DNA from: Streptococcus iniae
GTDB lineage: Bacteria > Bacillota > Bacilli > Lactobacillales > Streptococcaceae
Length of the DNA stretch: 64,000 bases
Assembly: GCF_030732225.1 (NCBI RefSeq)
Contig: NZ_CP132230.1
Location: 90,001 to 154,000 of the forward strand
Reading direction: 5' to 3'
How positions within the stretch are numbered: the stretch's first letter is position 1; every line of letters starts with the position of its first letter. Below the pieces are notes generated by a model. The model saw only the letters and a program-made list of their open reading frames with translations, did not search any database and was not told the origin of the DNA. Positions 63,330 through 64,000 of the stretch are shown piece after piece. The position numbers were made by a program, and so were the translations under genes.

Positions 63330-64000
63330 ATGTCACCATTATTAGCATTACAAGAGATTCATAAAGTTTTTGAAGCAGGAACTGTCAATGAGAACCATGT
63401 CCTTAGAGGGCTCTCTTTAGACGTGGAAGAAGGAGACTTCATCTCAATTATCGGAGGAAACGGCGCCGGCAAATCAACCTTGATGAACACACTAGCAGGC
63501 ACACTAAGCATCGATTCAGGCGACATCTTACTGGAAGGAAAGTCCATTAAAAACCTCTCTGCCAACAAACGAGCTCGTGACATTAGCCGTGTTTTTCAAG
63601 ATCCCAAAATGGGAACAGCTTCGCGCTTAAGCATTGAAGAAAACATGGCCATTGCTTACCGTCGTGGAAAAAAACGTGGACTTGGCTGGGGCGTTAAAGA
63701 AGAGGACCGCAAAGTATTTCAAGAGTCACTGAAAGAATTAGGATTGCATTTAGAGAATCGCCTCAAGGTTGATACTCAGTTCCTATCAGGTGGACAACGG
63801 CAAGCTTTGACGCTGCTTATGGCTTCGCTAGAAAAACCAAAGGTCTTGTTGCTTGACGAACACACAGCAGCCTTAGATCCCAAAACCAGTGATATGGTCA
63901 TGCAATTAACAGATAAAATAGTTAAGAATCACCAGCTGACAACTCTTATGATCACACATAACATGGAAAATGCAATTGCATATGGTAATAGACTTGTGAT
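63330..64000 (+). CDS. ABC transporter ATPase of the uptake system (partial, cut by right edge)
   Basis: Starts MSPLLALQEIHKVFEAGTVN at ATG 63330 behind AGGAG; the frame is open to the window end (223 codons). Walker A is GGNGAGKSTLM, the signature is LSGGQRQALTL and Walker B is VLLLDEHTAALDP, where the usual DEP reads DEH, followed by the switch His in ITHN. It powers the permease immediately upstream; only the last few tens of residues should be missing. Confidence 0.92.
   Translation, partial: MSPLLALQEIHKVFEAGTVNENHVLRGLSLDVEEGDFISIIGGNGAGKSTLMNTLAGTLSIDSGDILLEGKSIKNLSANKRARDISRVFQDPKMGTASRLSIEENMAIAYRRGKKRGLGWGVKEEDRKVFQESLKELGLHLENRLKVDTQFLSGGQRQALTLLMASLEKPKVLLLDEHTAALDPKTSDMVMQLTDKIVKNHQLTTLMITHNMENAIAYGNRLV

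Overview
The window is a low-GC Gram-positive chromosome segment from a streptococcus, most likely of the pyogenic group (S. agalactiae / uberis / dysgalactiae / canis relatives). Reasons: the linked order adcRCB - tyrS - pbp1b - rpoB - rpoC - DUF1033 - comYA-G - methyltransferase - ackA - proC - pepA - ssbB, streptococcal protein sequences throughout, and SigX-type competence boxes. The complete aerobic respiration set (menA, ndh, cydABCD, prenyl synthase) argues against S. pyogenes as I know it. I do not name a species.

Bases 1-13,990 are accessory DNA. A rolling-circle-type Rep protein (cut by the left edge), an origin-like region, a nonsense-damaged HTH gene and an Xre repressor with palindromic operators form the replication/control end of an integrative or plasmid-like element. 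Beyond it is a scrap-yard: a sigma factor remnant, a TetR pseudogene, two identical but oppositely oriented IS256-family copies (each with an intact 8-bp target duplication), two different IS30-family elements, a 5'-truncated LPXTG/Cna_B surface adhesin with a recent internal 834-bp duplication, and a decayed ABC-2 exporter. The region ends at a 3' fragment of tRNA-Leu(CAA) followed by a terminator, which I read as the right attachment site of the element.

Bases 14,000-24,340 are a chromosomal border zone: an IS3-family element, a pyridoxamine-oxidase-like protein, a DUF1722 protein and adhP (with a cre site), followed by a run of broken genes (acetyltransferase, methyltransferase, alpha/beta hydrolase and MFS transporter remnants), then an intact FemX/MurM-like ligase, a Nudix hydrolase and a TPR protein.

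Bases 24,345-33,570 carry the respiratory module: menA, ndh, cydAB and cydCD on the plus strand, and convergently a trans-prenyl diphosphate synthase that could supply the quinone side chain. Bases 33,770-48,400 are core genes: ispE, the zinc regulon adcRCB with an AdcR palindrome on its promoter, tyrS, pbp1b, and rpoB/rpoC with a structured rpoB leader. Bases 48,430-54,370 are the competence pseudopilus operon comYA-G under a SigX-like box, comYH-type methyltransferase and ackA. Bases 54,400-60,015 hold a small regulator/membrane protein/CPBP protease operon, proC, pepA, a thioredoxin/ytpR operon, a GNAT gene and the competence gene ssbB, with the same SigX-like box as comYA.

Bases 60,139-64,000 hold an ABC uptake operon (two tandem lipoprotein binding proteins, permease, ATPase cut by the right edge). 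Its leader is the most interesting thing in the window. It encodes a 20-residue peptide ending in Tyr-Tyr-Phe-Ser-Phe-Phe-Arg, followed by a chain of six mutually exclusive complementary segments that ends in a perfect terminator just before the first gene. The pairing parity predicts terminator ON when the peptide is translated freely and OFF when the ribosome stalls on the aromatic codons: a candidate relay-type attenuator sensing tyrosine/phenylalanine.
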